The notes: generated by a model not told the origin, from the sequence alone. Shown: positions 43,700 to 53,418, numbered from the stretch's first letter. The stretch: DNA of 64,000 bases from Opitutia bacterium (GCA_947472765.1 CANJCM010000013.1:1-64000), one strand, 5' to 3'. Numbers and translations: made by a program.

Positions 43700-44287
43700 A
43701 TGAAGAACCTAAGCCCTCTCCTGCCGCCCTCACTGCATGCCGGCCTCGTGGTCCTGCTCCTCCTGTCCGTGTCGCCCGCGATCCTCGCGTCCAGCGGTGC
43801 AGCGCCCGCGGCGGGTACTGCGCCGGTCGCCGCCGGTGGCACGACTAGCATCATCGCCGGCCTGTCGGCGCCGTTGACGGATGAGAAAGGAGAAAAATGG
43901 CTCCCCTCCCGCGATTTCCTCGATGGGGACACGATGGTTCGCCCCGAGCTCTCGATCGCGAACACCGAAATCCCATCCGTTTACTGCTCGGAGCGGTTTG
44001 GCATGACCCGTTTTGTGCGGCGGATTCCGAACGGGAACTACCTGGTGAAGCTGCACTTCGCGGTCACCTACAAGGCGATCGACGGACCCCGCCAATGTGT
44101 ATTTAGCTTTGATGTCGAGGGGCGCGCCTTCAAGGACTCAGACCTCTTCGCGCGGGCCGGCGGGGATCTCAAAGCTTACGTTGAGTCAATTCCGGTGGCG
44201 ATCAGGGATGGCGATCTCGAAATCAAGTTCACGGGTCTGTCCGGAAATCCCACCATCAGCGCCATCGAGATTGTCCCCCAACCTTGA
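43700..44287 (+). CDS. Secreted malectin-like domain protein
   Basis: A 195-residue exported protein. ATG 43700 starts a signal peptide (about residues 1-36, hydrophobic GLVVLLLLSVSPAILA). The rest resembles a malectin carbohydrate-binding domain: DEKGEKWLPSRDFLDGD, YCSERFGMTRFVRRIPNGNY, LVKLHFAVTY, FSFDVEGRAFKDSDLF and DGDLEIKFTGLSGNPTISAI. It probably binds a sugar in the periplasm or at the surface. An upstream in-frame ATG at 43655 overlaps the previous stop but would disrupt the signal peptide. The cytochrome gene follows after four bases. Confidence 0.8.
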   Translation: MKNLSPLLPPSLHAGLVVLLLLSVSPAILASSGAAPAAGTAPVAAGGTTSIIAGLSAPLTDEKGEKWLPSRDFLDGDTMVRPELSIANTEIPSVYCSERFGMTRFVRRIPNGNYLVKLHFAVTYKAIDGPRQCVFSFDVEGRAFKDSDLFARAGGDLKAYVESIPVAIRDGDLEIKFTGLSGNPTISAIEIVPQP

Positions 44288-44291
44288 AGCC

Positions 44292-45323
44292 ATGATCGCT
44301 TGGTTCCGCGAAGCGGGTGCAGCCGGGCGACCGGACCGATCAATGTTCCCCGTCCACCTGCTTTCCCGGCCCGGCGCCCTCGCGCGTCGGATCGCCTCAC
44401 GCTGGTCACGGCGCCGGCGCGGCGCAGACTCGCGGGTCGCTCCGGCCGGACCCTCCGAGAATCGTCGCGTCCGGACCCTGGCGCTGGTCCTGCTGCTACC
44501 GTCCTTCGTTCTGGGAGCGAAGGCGCGGGAGCTGCCCCTCCATGCCGATCGCGCCTCGAACTTGGATCTCGCCCTCACAGGCCTGCTCGCGGGAACCGAG
44601 CCGGGAGCCAAGCGCTACGCACGCTGGGCGGACGTCGCGCAACTGCCGCGGACCAAACTCCGTGTGAACGGGGAATTCGTCCCCGGGGAGCAGGAGGTCA
44701 CGGTCGTCTTCCTGTCCGACCTATGGGCGGCGCTGCCCGTGCGGGAGGGAGCCGACGCACTGCTGGCGACGTCCTCAGATGGCTACGCCGCGGTCTACGG
44801 GACTTCGTTCATCCGAGACTACCGGCCGTTCCTCGTCTTGGAAATCAACGGGCAAGGTCCGGAAAAGTGGCCTCCGGCGGGACTGCGGTTCAATCCCGGA
44901 CCTTACGTGATCAGTGTGGCCGCCTCGGTGGTCCCCGCGGTGGCGAAGCTGATCGATGCGGGGCACAAGCGTCCGTGGGGCGTGACGACCATCGAGATCG
45001 CCCGCCTCGAGGGCCGTTTCGACGCCTTCTTTAGCGACCCGTGGGCCGGGGCCGGCGCGGCGGTGCGCCAGGGGCGCGAGCTCTGGATTCACTCCTGCTC
45101 CAGTTGCCACCGCGGCCCGGGCGAGGTGTTCGGCGGGACGAAGGGGGATCGCCCCTTTGCGTTGCTGGCCGCGCAGGCCCGCCACACGCCGGCCTATTTC
45201 CGGCGGTACATCACGGCCCCCAAGGAACTCGTGCCGACCGCCAGGATGGAGGCGCACCCGCACTACACGGAGGCGCAGCTTGATGCCTTGACGGCGTTCG
45301 TCGCCCTTGGGGTAGCGCCGTAG
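44292..45323 (+). CDS. Exported c-type cytochrome with unassigned N-terminal domain
   Basis: A 343-residue protein. The first 55 residues are very Arg-rich, with a hydrophobic segment at about 61-75 (TLALVLLLPSFVLGAKA), so translation may start at a later codon such as ATG 44343. Residues about 90-235 form a beta-rich domain (LRVNGEFVPG, SSDGYAAVYG, GVTTIEIARLEG) faintly like a sulfite-oxidase-type fold. A single-haem cytochrome c follows with C269-S-S-C272-H273 and a probable distal Met in MEAHPHYT. As last gene of the rightward cluster it may accept electrons from the FAD oxidase. Confidence 0.8.
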   Translation: MIAWFREAGAAGRPDRSMFPVHLLSRPGALARRIASRWSRRRRGADSRVAPAGPSENRRVRTLALVLLLPSFVLGAKARELPLHADRASNLDLALTGLLAGTEPGAKRYARWADVAQLPRTKLRVNGEFVPGEQEVTVVFLSDLWAALPVREGADALLATSSDGYAAVYGTSFIRDYRPFLVLEINGQGPEKWPPAGLRFNPGPYVISVAASVVPAVAKLIDAGHKRPWGVTTIEIARLEGRFDAFFSDPWAGAGAAVRQGRELWIHSCSSCHRGPGEVFGGTKGDRPFALLAAQARHTPAYFRRYITAPKELVPTARMEAHPHYTEAQLDALTAFVALGVAP

Positions 45324-46399
45324 GAATCTTTCTCGTGCTGAGCCGGTCCGGCGGCCGGCGGGCGGGGCAAAGTTTGCGAAAGTCCAGCGACAACCGCTGA
45401 ACCCAAAATTCGCAGTTGAAAGTCGGGAAAGAGTGAACTCCGCAAGCCAACCGTTGCAGCGCGAGTGCCGCGTGCCAATTGATGAAAAAGCGGGTTGAGC
45501 AGCTTCTCGGTTGCAACCCTCTATTGTTGCAGGAGCGAAGCTCACCGACGTCTGACTGCCACCCCAACGGCTTGCGCGGATCGTGCCGCTTGTTCATCCG
45601 CGATGAGCCTGAGGAAAATGAAGTAGGGCTGCGACCGTCCGAGCTATGACTCGACATTTCTTCCGATTGTCAGCTAGTGCCGCAACGCGAATTCGGTAGG
45701 GGGCCGACGACGCAATTGCAGTCCAGGTGATGGGGCGCGCCCCACACGGTTTAGCAGCGTCGAATTCACCGACGGGATCGCATCCGTTTTCGGCACCCCA
45801 GCGCGGCACCGAGCCACCGCCGCCTGCCCTCCCCACTTGCTCTTTTTTCTACAGCCGCAAAACCCTTATGCGTTCATAACGCAGGCGGTCGGGTGAAGGC
45901 GCGCCATCCAGCACGAGCGACGCGAACCGTCGTTTCCCTGATGGCGGGCCCCGCCAGGCTTTACGCGCATGCGGCTACGCGGGGCCGTAGTGTCACCGTT
46001 CGAAGTCGCCAACCGCATGGCCGAGTTTCCCCTGAGGTGGAACCATGCCGAACTCGCGGTCAGACTTGCGATGGAGGATCGCGACAAGATGATCGCAATG
46101 ATCGGACGTTGGGATTATCTACCCCAATAGAACTTCCAAACGGTGCTTGATTTCCCAGAGTCGGACGAGGATGTCACCAGTCGGGTAATTATGCGGAACT
46201 CGGCATAGCAACCCGACCGCTGACACCGAGGCGCAGTAGCGACCCATCGCCGACCGCTGTACGTGGTGGCAGAAACCTCCAGACGAGGCCGACCGGCATA
46301 TCTGCGATGATTTTTTGACTCCGACTCGCCTTTTTCCACTGCTAATAGGCTCGGGTGGGTATCCGTCACCCAAAACCGTCCTCTTTCAAGAGGTAGAAA
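45324..46399. other. 1.1-kb gap without a convincing gene
   Basis: Both strands are broken by frequent stops and the composition is less GC-biased than the neighbours. The only stretch that looks protein-like is the short frame at 45969-46130. No terminator, tRNA or repeat of the window's families was seen. It may be the scar of a deletion between the catabolic cluster and the TonB operon. Confidence 0.5.
45969..46130 (+). CDS. Possible small protein or gene remnant
   Basis: A 53-codon frame from ATG 45969 to TAG 46130. Its last 45 codons read plausibly, with WNHAELAVRLAMEDRDKMIA and GRWDYLPQ at the end, amphipathic and charged. An in-frame stop lies 30 bases upstream. I recognise no family. 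It could be the C-terminal remnant of a lost gene. Confidence 0.25.
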   Translation: MRLRGAVVSPFEVANRMAEFPLRWNHAELAVRLAMEDRDKMIAMIGRWDYLPQ

Positions 46400-47524
46400 C
46401 TACTGATAATAGAACGTGAACGTCATAACCTGCTGCTCGCCCAGGATGGCCTTCATGTCATCCGTCCAGGGACCGTAGGGGGCGCGATCGGTGATGCCGC
46501 TGACGCATGCACGCGATGCCTGATCTGTGGAGTGATTCTCCACCTCGGTGATTTGCGCAATCCGGCCCTCGGAATTCAGGATGAAGCGGACGGTCACGGT
46601 GCTGCCGGACGGCGGGTAAGTTTTGCTCTCGATCAGGATGCGCTCCCATTGCACCTGGACGGTGTCGATCATCCGCTGCAGGTAGGCGCCGTAGTTGCTC
46701 CACTTCGCGTCGACCGCGATGTTGCCGATGTTGGAGGTGCCGAATTTGTTTTCGGTGAGGATGGCGGGCCGGACCTGCTGTTGTTTGACGACCTGCGGGC
46801 GCGGGCGCGGACGCTTCGGGTCGATGGCGGGCTGGAAGGCGGTGGCGGTATCGATCAACGGCACATCGCGAGCGCCCTCGACCTTCTCCGGCACGGGGCG
46901 GGTCGGGCCGTCGATCACTTTCGCGATGTTGGTGCCGAAGCCATCCTTGCTGTCGCCCTCCTTCTTCTCAAATCCGGGCAGCGGGTTCTGTTCGGCCTTC
47001 GGGGGCGCAACGACCGTCTCTGCGGGTGGCGTCTCGACGGGCGGCGGCTGGGCCTCGATGTGCTCGATGGGCTTGGAGAGCTGGCCGCTGACGATCTGCG
47101 TGGGCGGCGTGTCGGACTTCTTCCCGTCGAGCGCGGGCATGTCGCTCTTGCCGTCGGGCGTGGGCTTCTCCTGCGCGACCTGCTGGTTTTGCGCGGCGAA
47201 GTTATTCGTCTTGTCGGGGATGTTTTCCGGGGCGTCCGGGTTCGTTTCCACGAACCGGTTGGGCGGCGGGGGCGTCACCGGCTTGGCGAACGTCTCCGGC
47301 GCGAGCTCGATGCTGAACGTCCGGGGGGCGGCATGCGGCCGATCAACGCCAGTGATGGCATCGAAGCGGAAAATATGGGGCGCAATCAGCCAGAGCAGCA
47401 GGTGGATCAGCAGCACACCCAGCAGCCCAATCAGCGTCGAACGCGACTCCGGCTCCTCCCACAGGCGTGCCAGATAGGCGCGCGCCGTGGCGGCAGGCGA
47501 AGGCGTGACAATGGTATGGCTCAT
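46400..47524 (-). CDS. TonB/TolA-like energy-transducing protein
   Basis: A 374-residue inner-membrane protein with one TM segment at about residues 29-51 (STLIGLLGVLLIHLLLWLIA), a long proline-rich periplasmic spacer (about 85-255, with runs such as KPVTPPPPNRF), and a C-terminal TonB/TolA-type domain starting near WSNYGAYLQRMIDTVQVQWE with VTVRFILNSEGRIAQITEVE. It would link the proton motive force to outer-membrane transport. No ExbB or ExbD genes are nearby. It is the third gene of a leftward TolC-Maf-TonB set. Its 3' 23 bases recur at 29361-29383. Confidence 0.85.
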   Translation of the reverse strand: MSHTIVTPSPAATARAYLARLWEEPESRSTLIGLLGVLLIHLLLWLIAPHIFRFDAITGVDRPHAAPRTFSIELAPETFAKPVTPPPPNRFVETNPDAPENIPDKTNNFAAQNQQVAQEKPTPDGKSDMPALDGKKSDTPPTQIVSGQLSKPIEHIEAQPPPVETPPAETVVAPPKAEQNPLPGFEKKEGDSKDGFGTNIAKVIDGPTRPVPEKVEGARDVPLIDTATAFQPAIDPKRPRPRPQVVKQQQVRPAILTENKFGTSNIGNIAVDAKWSNYGAYLQRMIDTVQVQWERILIESKTYPPSGSTVTVRFILNSEGRIAQITEVENHSTDQASRACVSGITDRAPYGPWTDDMKAILGEQQVMTFTFYYQ

Positions 47525-47564
47525 TTCGTGGGTTCGCCGGATAGACGCACTCCGGCCGGGGAAG

Positions 47565-48167
47565 TCATGCCAGCAGACCGCAGCGCGTCAAAATTTGTTT
47601 CGTCGTTTCCACCGGCAGCCCAACGATATTCGTGAAGGATCCCCGGTAGCCCGCGACGATGAGCTCGCCGTGGTCCTGAATTCCGTAACCACCTGCCTTG
47701 TCGAGCGTCGGCACCCGCGCGAGGTAGGTTTCGATCGTAGGTTCATCGAGCACCCGGAACGTGACTTCGCTCGTCACGCCTTCGTCGATTCGGAGGCCAT
47801 CCTTGGCCCGCCGCACCGCCAGACCGGTGAAAACGGTGTGCGTCCGCCCGCTCAACCGCCGCAACATCGCCCGCGCATCGGCGGCATCGCGCGGCTTGTT
47901 CAGGGCATGACCGTCGAGAAACACCGTCGTGTCCGCACCCAGCACGATCGCGTCGGGATGCCGCGCCGCGACCCAATCCGCCTTCAAGGCCGCATTGTGG
48001 GCAACCATCACGCGCGGATCGGTGGACGACTCCTCGTGCTCGGTCACCTCAGCCACCACGACCTCGAAGGGAACACCCAACCCGGCGAGCAATTCGCGCC
48101 GGCGAGGGGACGCCGAAGCCAGGATCAGTCGGGCCGGACGGGCGGTGCCGTCACCGCCGTCGCTCAC
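47565..48167 (-). CDS. maf: Maf-type nucleoside triphosphate pyrophosphatase
   Basis: A 200-residue house-cleaning enzyme that hydrolyses modified or non-canonical NTPs. LILASASPRRRELLAGLGV is the phosphate-binding N-terminus, and the catalytic region includes VLGADTTVFLDGHALNKPRD with the Asp conserved in the family, then GGYGIQDHGELIVAGYRGSF near the C-terminus. The start is GTG 48167, overlapping the TolC stop by four bases (GTGA), so the pair is translationally coupled. The TonB-like gene follows after 40 bases. Confidence 0.93.
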   Translation of the reverse strand: MSDGGDGTARPARLILASASPRRRELLAGLGVPFEVVVAEVTEHEESSTDPRVMVAHNAALKADWVAARHPDAIVLGADTTVFLDGHALNKPRDAADARAMLRRLSGRTHTVFTGLAVRRAKDGLRIDEGVTSEVTFRVLDEPTIETYLARVPTLDKAGGYGIQDHGELIVAGYRGSFTNIVGLPVETTKQILTRCGLLA

Positions 48168-49474
48168 GGGCCCTTTTCCGAAAGGATGGTGCGAACCTCG
48201 CCCTTGGCCCGGGCCAGCTCGAGCCGGCTCAGGTTGTATTGGTACACCGCTTCGACGAGATTGTCGTCCGCGATGGCGAGGCGGTTGTACGCTTCGACGA
48301 CCTCGCGGTTGTCGGCGACGCCCTGCTGGTAACGCTGCTGGGCGAGACGCAGTTCTTCCTGCGCCAGGCGAACCGACTTTTCGGCCACGACCATCTGCGC
48401 GTTGCGCGAGGACGCGTCCTGCACCGCCAGCCGGACTTCCGCGGAAATCTGGAGTTCGAGATTGTGGACCCGCGCCTCCTGGGCGCGCTGCCGGGAGAGA
48501 GCGATCCGCTTGTCGGCGCCGGCGCGCAGGCCGTCGAAGATCGGCATCGAAAGGACGATGCCCGAGGACCAGGTGTCGCCCTTGTTGGAGTCGTCGAAGT
48601 ACTGGGACGCCTTGCCGAACTGGCCGGTGAGCGCGAGCGACGGGAGCCGGGTGTTCGACGCCGTGCGCACATCCACCTTCACCTGCTCGAGCGACTTCTG
48701 CGCCGAGAGAAAATCGGCGCGACGTTCGAAGGCACTCTTCTGGTCACTGAACGTGAACATGTTCGGGTCGACCCGCTTCACCTGGAAGTCGGCGAGCCGC
48801 AGCTCCCCGCCGGTGTCGAGGTCGAGCAGCCGCTTCAGCAGCAGTTCGCTCTGATAGAGCACGGTAACCTGCTGCAGCCGGGACTGCTCGGCGAGCGAGA
48901 GAACCGAATCCGCGCGCGTCACGTCAATCTGCGTCGCGACGCCGGCGGCGAGCTGGTTGCGGGCGAGTTCGAGGAGCGACTTGGCGCGCACGATCGCGGC
49001 ATCGAAGACCGCCAGTCGGCGGTTGTTCCGGAGGTGGGCGAAATAGGTCTGCGCCACCGTGGTCAGCGCCGTCTGCACCGCGCCGGTATAATTGAACTGC
49101 GCGACCTCGTAGCCGACTCTCGAGCCGCGAAGGGCGGAGAGGCGGTTGAAATCGACGAGCGAATAGCTGGCAGACAGCTGGGCGTCGAACCGGCTGGCCG
49201 GAGTGCCGCTGACGGCCACGCCGGCGGTGCTGACACCCTGGGAGCGTCGCTGGGCCAGGCTGCCCGTGATGATGGGAAGGACGCCGGCGCGCTGCTGGCG
49301 GGTCTGTTCGAGCGCCTGTGCGGCCAGCTCGCGGCTGAGCAGCACGTTCACGTTGACGGATTCCACGGCGGCGAGCGCCTGTTCCAGCGTGAGGGTCGGA
49401 GCGGGGTCCGCAGCCCGCGCGGTGCCGGCCAGAAGGATGAGGACCAAAACCAATCTTAAACCCGGGAATCGCAT
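48164..49474 (-). CDS. TolC-family outer-membrane efflux protein
   Basis: A 436-residue outer-membrane channel subunit. Signal peptide at about residues 1-21 ([16 protein letters not shown]). Two OEP repeats: [20 protein letters not shown] followed by long helices, and the second half starting near [20 protein letters not shown]. Strand and helix signatures include [20 protein letters not shown] and [20 protein letters not shown]. No inner-membrane pump or adaptor genes flank it, so its partner is elsewhere. It shares an operon with maf and the TonB-like gene. Confidence 0.92.
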   Translation of the reverse strand: MRFPGLRLVLVLILLAGTARAADPAPTLTLEQALAAVESVNVNVLLSRELAAQALEQTRQQRAGVLPIITGSLAQRRSQGVSTAGVAVSGTPASRFDAQLSASYSLVDFNRLSALRGSRVGYEVAQFNYTGAVQTALTTVAQTYFAHLRNNRRLAVFDAAIVRAKSLLELARNQLAAGVATQIDVTRADSVLSLAEQSRLQQVTVLYQSELLLKRLLDLDTGGELRLADFQVKRVDPNMFTFSDQKSAFERRADFLSAQKSLEQVKVDVRTASNTRLPSLALTGQFGKASQYFDDSNKGDTWSSGIVLSMPIFDGLRAGADKRIALSRQRAQEARVHNLELQISAEVRLAVQDASSRNAQMVVAEKSVRLAQEELRLAQQRYQQGVADNREVVEAYNRLAIADDNLVEAVYQYNLSRLELARAKGEVRTILSEKGP

Positions 49475-49576
49475 AGGGAAAATACCAGCAAATCCTGCGC
49501 CGCCGGTGGAGCGCAAGCCCGGTGTTGCAAAGTGTCTCGCATGACAAAGAAGTTCTCCGTAACTTTTTCGTTTTTC

Positions 49577-51241
49577 ATGCGCCTCGGCTTTGCCCAATTC
49601 AATCCCACCGTGGGCGATCTCCCGGGGAATCGCCGGAAAATCATCGCGGCGTACACCACGCTGGTGGCCCAAGGCGCCGAACTGGTGATTTTCCCCGAAC
49701 TCGCAGTTTGTGGATATCCGCCGCGCGACCTTCTCTTCAAGCGTCGTTTTGTCGCCGATGTGGCGGAATCGCTGGCGGAAATCGCCGCGGCGGCGGGTGC
49801 CGTGCCCGCGCTGGTCGGGACCGTCGAGGCCAACACCACCGGCCGCGGCCGGCCCTTCTTCAACTCCGCCGCCTTCTGCTATCGCGGCAAGGTCGGCGCC
49901 GTTGCCCGCAAGTGCCTGCTGCCGACCTACGACGTCTTCGACGAGGACCGCTATTTCGAACCCGCGACGCAGCCGGCCGTGATCGAGCACGCCGGCCGGC
50001 GCATCGGGATCACGATTTGCGAGGACATCTGGACGCATCCGATGATCAGCACGCGCCGGCTCTACAGCGGCCGGATGCCCGTGGAGCAACTCGCCGATCA
50101 GCGTTGCGATGTCATGATCAACCTTTCCGCGAGCCCCTGGCACGCGACCAAGGACGACGTCCGCCACACGCTCGTCGCCGAGGCGGCGCGGTCGTTGCGG
50201 TGCCCCGTCGCGTACATCAATGCCGTCGGCGGAAACGACGAATTGATCTTCGACGGCCGCAGCTTCGCGTGCGACTCCCAGGGGCGGATTCTTGGCGGAC
50301 TGGCGGCGTTCACGGAAGAATGCCGCGTGATCGACGTCACGCCGATCAGCACGAACACGCCCTTCGAGTCCCCCGCCCTGCCGGCCTCCTTCGCACAGGA
50401 TGAACTGAAGGATCTTTTCGAAGGCCTCGTGCTCGGCCTGCGCGACTACGCGCACAAGAGCGGCTTTCATCGCGGGCTCATCGCGCTGTCGGGCGGCATC
50501 GACTCCGCGGTGGTCGGCGTCATCGCCGCGGCGGCGTTCGGCCCGGAGAACGTCATCGGAGTGTCGCTGCCATCGGCCATCTCGTCGCAACACTCGCGGG
50601 ACGACGCGCGCATCCTCGCGGCGAACCTCGGCCTGCGCTTCGAAACGATCGCGATCGCCGACGCCGTCAGCGCCGTCGAAACGTCGCTGGCGCCGCTGTT
50701 CGCCGGCCGTCCGCGCGATGTCGCGGAGGAAAACATCCAGGCCCGCGTCCGCGGCGTGTTGATGATGGCGATTTCAAACAAGTTCGGCTCGCTGCTGCTC
50801 ACGACCGGCAACAAGAGCGAGATGGCCGTCGGGTATTGCACGCTCTACGGCGACATGTGCGGCGGACTCGCGGTGATCAGCGACGTATTCAAGACCCAGG
50901 TCTATGCCCTCGCCCGCTGGATCAATCGGGAGAAGGAAGTCATCCCGGTCTCGTCGATCGAGAAGCCGCCGAGCGCCGAATTGCGGCCCGACCAGACCGA
51001 CCAGGACAGCCTGCCGCCGTACGATGTGCTCGATGCGATTCTGAAGGGCTATGTCGAGGAAGGCCTCTCCCGCCGCGACTTGATCGCGCAAGGCTTCGCT
51101 GAAGCCGTGGTCAACGACGTCGTGCGGAAGGTCGACCTCAACGAGTACAAACGGAAGCAAGCCGCCCCCGGTTTGAAAACCACTCCCCTCGCCTTCGGTG
51201 TCGGCCGGCGGATCCCGATCGTGCAGAAGTACGTGAGCTGA
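49577..51241 (+). CDS. nadE: Glutamine-dependent NAD+ synthetase
   Basis: A 554-residue two-domain enzyme making NAD from deamido-NAD, ATP and glutamine. ATG 49577 ([14 protein letters not shown]) is preferred over ATG 49541, as family members begin MRIALAQ. The glutaminase (nitrilase) domain has Glu41 ([15 protein letters not shown]), Lys112 ([15 protein letters not shown]) and Cys148 (ITICEDIW). The synthetase domain begins at SGGIDS (305-310), with [18 protein letters not shown], then [19 protein letters not shown]. All catalytic residues are present. Divergent from tolC. Confidence 0.95.
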   Translation: MRLGFAQFNPTVGDLPGNRRKIIAAYTTLVAQGAELVIFPELAVCGYPPRDLLFKRRFVADVAESLAEIAAAAGAVPALVGTVEANTTGRGRPFFNSAAFCYRGKVGAVARKCLLPTYDVFDEDRYFEPATQPAVIEHAGRRIGITICEDIWTHPMISTRRLYSGRMPVEQLADQRCDVMINLSASPWHATKDDVRHTLVAEAARSLRCPVAYINAVGGNDELIFDGRSFACDSQGRILGGLAAFTEECRVIDVTPISTNTPFESPALPASFAQDELKDLFEGLVLGLRDYAHKSGFHRGLIALSGGIDSAVVGVIAAAAFGPENVIGVSLPSAISSQHSRDDARILAANLGLRFETIAIADAVSAVETSLAPLFAGRPRDVAEENIQARVRGVLMMAISNKFGSLLLTTGNKSEMAVGYCTLYGDMCGGLAVISDVFKTQVYALARWINREKEVIPVSSIEKPPSAELRPDQTDQDSLPPYDVLDAILKGYVEEGLSRRDLIAQGFAEAVVNDVVRKVDLNEYKRKQAAPGLKTTPLAFGVGRRIPIVQKYVS

Positions 51242-51248
51242 GTGTTTA

Positions 51249-51283
51249 ACCACTGATTTTCACTGATTGGCCACTAATCAGGG
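51249..51283 (-). repeat. TTAGTG triplet repeat, first copy
   Basis: CACTGA/CACTAA units at 51251, 51261 and 51272 (spacing 10 and 11; 11 then 10 when read on the minus strand). It lies eight bases after the nadE stop. See 51780-51991 for the next group. Confidence 0.75.
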
Positions 51284-51300
51284 GACATCCTTTACCGGAC

Positions 51301-51726
51301 CTATCCGACGACGAATCGCCGCCATTCCAATTTAGGGTGTGAGCCAAAGTTGATCAGGTAGCCGATGCGGCAGCCGGTTGCCCTAAGATAGTTGATGAGC
51401 TGGGCTTCGTGTTCTGGTGCGAGCGATTTTGCCGCCTTTAACTCCACCACAATCCCCGAGCCGACCAACAGGTCCGGAGTGTAATGTCGGGTTAGAACTT
51501 CGCCGCGATAGGCAATGGTGATTCTTGGATGCGTACGCCAGGGAATCGAGTGCCGCGTGAGTTCGCGTTCGAGGCACTCATGGTAAACCTCCTCGAGGAA
51601 TCCGGGGCCCATTTCGTTATAAATCTCAAAAGCTGCTCCCATCAGTTCATATCCTTCATCGGCAGACTCATTGGTTTTCACCCTCCCAGACTGATCGAAG
51701 CCAACCACCATTAGTAAGACGCGCAT
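51301..51726 (-). CDS. GxxExxY family protein
   Basis: A 141-residue protein of the GxxExxY family: GPGFLEEVYHECLEREL is the name-giving motif, followed by HPRITIAYRGEVLTRHYTPD, LVGSGIVVELKAAKSLAPEHE and QLINYLRATGCRIGYLINFG. The fold looks nuclease-like (VVELKAAK, resembling the PD-(D/E)xK core), but no activity is established. It is scattered, often next to repeats, and is thought horizontally mobile. Here it lies between two TTAGTG repeat groups. Start ATG 51726; ATG 51711 is an alternative. Confidence 0.85.
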   Translation of the reverse strand: MRVLLMVVGFDQSGRVKTNESADEGYELMGAAFEIYNEMGPGFLEEVYHECLERELTRHSIPWRTHPRITIAYRGEVLTRHYTPDLLVGSGIVVELKAAKSLAPEHEAQLINYLRATGCRIGYLINFGSHPKLEWRRFVVG

Positions 51727-51779
51727 CCACCCAATCTATGGGCCTCGCCTAAAACGCAGGTGGTCGCGTAGAAAGCCCA

Positions 51780-51991
51780 TCAGTGTCCAATTAGTGCCAA
51801 TCAGTGGTTACCAGCTCCGTGGTTTGAAGAAACGAAAGTGATCGAGTCAGCGTCCAATCAGCGCCAATTAGCGGTTCCCATCTCCCGGGTTTGGAAATCC
51901 GAAGCGATCGAGTCAGTGTCCAGTTAGTGCCCAATAGTGGTTCACCAATTCAGCGGCTTGGAAGTTTGAAGGTTTCACCAAGAATTAGTGG
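51780..51991 (+). repeat. Cluster of TTAGTG triplet repeats
   Basis: Three full triplets: TCAGTG/TTAGTG/TCAGTG at 51780, 51791, 51801; TCAGCG/TCAGCG/TTAGCG at 51847, 51858, 51868; TCAGTG/TTAGTG/ATAGTG at 51913, 51924, 51934. A single unit is at 51985. The spacing is 11 then 10 in each triplet. The 51727-52030 gap contains nothing else I recognise. Confidence 0.8.
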
Positions 51992-52030
51992 TTCCCAATC
52001 CTCAGTCATTCCGCCACTGAAACTGGACCC

Positions 52031-53371
52031 ATGACCCAGTCCGAAAAGCTCTTCGCCCGCGCCAAGGAACTAATCCCCGGCGGCGTCAACTCCCCCGTCC
52101 GCGCCTTCCGGTCCGTCGGCGGCGCACCGTTCTTCGTCAAGGCCGCCCACGGCGCGACCCTGACCACGGCCGACGATCGCGAACTCATCGACTTCGTCTG
52201 CACCTGGGGTCCCGCCATCCACGGGCACAACCACCCGCGCATCAAGGCCGCCATCGCCACCGCTCTCGAGGCGGGCACGTCATTCGGCACGCCCAATCCT
52301 TACGAGGTCGAAATGGCCGAGCTCATCGTCCGCTTCGTGCCATCGATCCAAAAGGTCCGCATGTGCAACAGCGGCACCGAGGCCACGATGTCCGCCATCC
52401 GGCTCGCGCGCGGATTCACCCGCCGTGACAAGATCATCAAATTCTCCGGCTGCTATCACGGCCACTCCGACTCGCTCCTGATCAAAGCCGGCTCCGGCGC
52501 CCTCACCCACGGCAATCCTGACAGTGCCGGCGTGCCCGCGTCGTTTGCCCGGGAAACCGTGGTCCTCCCCTACAACGATCGCGCCGCCCTCGACGCCGCC
52601 TTTGCCGCCAACCCAGGCGAGATCGCGTGCGTGATTATCGAACCCTACTGCGGCAACGTCGGTTTCATCATGCCCGACGCGGGTTACCTGCAGTATCTCC
52701 GCGAGATCACCGCGAAGCACGGCACGCTGCTGATTTTCGACGAGGTCATGACTGGCTTCCGCCTCCATCTCGCGGGCGTGCAGGGGCTGCTCAACGCCGG
52801 GCGCGCGAGCGCCACAACTCCGAACTCCGAACCCCAAACTCCAAATTCTCCGCCTCCCTTCGCCCCGGACCTCACCTGCCTCGGCAAGATCATCGGGGGC
52901 GGCCTTCCCGTTGGCGCGTTCGGTGGACGCGCGGACATCATGGACCATCTCGCGCCGCTCGGTCCCGTCTATCAGGCCGGCACCCTCAGCGGAAATCCGC
53001 TCGCGATGGCCGCGGGCATTTCCGCCCTCCGTCTCCTCGAGGAACTCAATCCCTACGCCCGCCTCGACCAACTCGGCCGCCAGCTCCGCGACGCCGTCCT
53101 GGCGGCGTGTCGCACCAAGGGCCTGCCCGTCCAGGTGCCGCAGTCGGGTTCGATGTTCAGCATTTTCTTCACCGACACGCCCGTCCGCGATTACGCCACG
53201 GCCTTGAAGGGCGACGCGAAAATTTTCGGCCGCTTCTTTCACGCCTGTCTCGATCGTGGCGTGTATCTCGCCCCGAGCGCCTACGAAGCCGGCTTTCTCA
53301 GTACGGCCCACGAAGGCGCCGCAATCGCCCGCGCGTGCGAGGTTCTCACGACGGCAGTTCGGGAGATTTGA
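52031..53371 (+). CDS. hemL: Glutamate-1-semialdehyde 2,1-aminomutase
   Basis: A 446-residue PLP enzyme of tetrapyrrole synthesis, converting glutamate-1-semialdehyde to 5-aminolevulinate. Features: [20 protein letters not shown] at the start, [59 protein letters not shown], and the PLP lysine Lys286 in [18 protein letters not shown]. The protein is about 20 residues longer than usual because of a Pro/Thr/Ser/Asn-rich insertion just before the lysine strand, at [16 protein letters not shown]; this is encoded by an in-frame heptad repeat at 52816-52851. Activity is probably retained. Confidence 0.95.
   Translation: MTQSEKLFARAKELIPGGVNSPVRAFRSVGGAPFFVKAAHGATLTTADDRELIDFVCTWGPAIHGHNHPRIKAAIATALEAGTSFGTPNPYEVEMAELIVRFVPSIQKVRMCNSGTEATMSAIRLARGFTRRDKIIKFSGCYHGHSDSLLIKAGSGALTHGNPDSAGVPASFARETVVLPYNDRAALDAAFAANPGEIACVIIEPYCGNVGFIMPDAGYLQYLREITAKHGTLLIFDEVMTGFRLHLAGVQGLLNAGRASATTPNSEPQTPNSPPPFAPDLTCLGKIIGGGLPVGAFGGRADIMDHLAPLGPVYQAGTLSGNPLAMAAGISALRLLEELNPYARLDQLGRQLRDAVLAACRTKGLPVQVPQSGSMFSIFFTDTPVRDYATALKGDAKIFGRFFHACLDRGVYLAPSAYEAGFLSTAHEGAAIARACEVLTTAVREI
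52816..52851 (+). repeat. AACTCC heptad repeat inside hemL
   Basis: Units AACTCCG, AACTCCG, AACCCCA, AACTCCA within the coding sequence, in frame, encoding an NSxPxTP-like loop. The same unit type is intergenic at 7506-7538. Confidence 0.75.
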
Positions 53372-53418
53372 GTTCTCGCCAATTCAGAAAAGGGTTCAAT
53401 GCTGCGGTCGTTCAATCG

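Noticed and set aside
46115-46373. Overlapping minus-strand frames in the gap before the TonB gene
   Set aside because: Two frames overlap on the same DNA with Cys/Ser/Arg-rich translations and no family features.
51780-51991. CRISPR array
   Set aside because: Repeat units are 6-mers with 11/10 spacing grouped in threes, spacers are irregular, and no cas genes are present.
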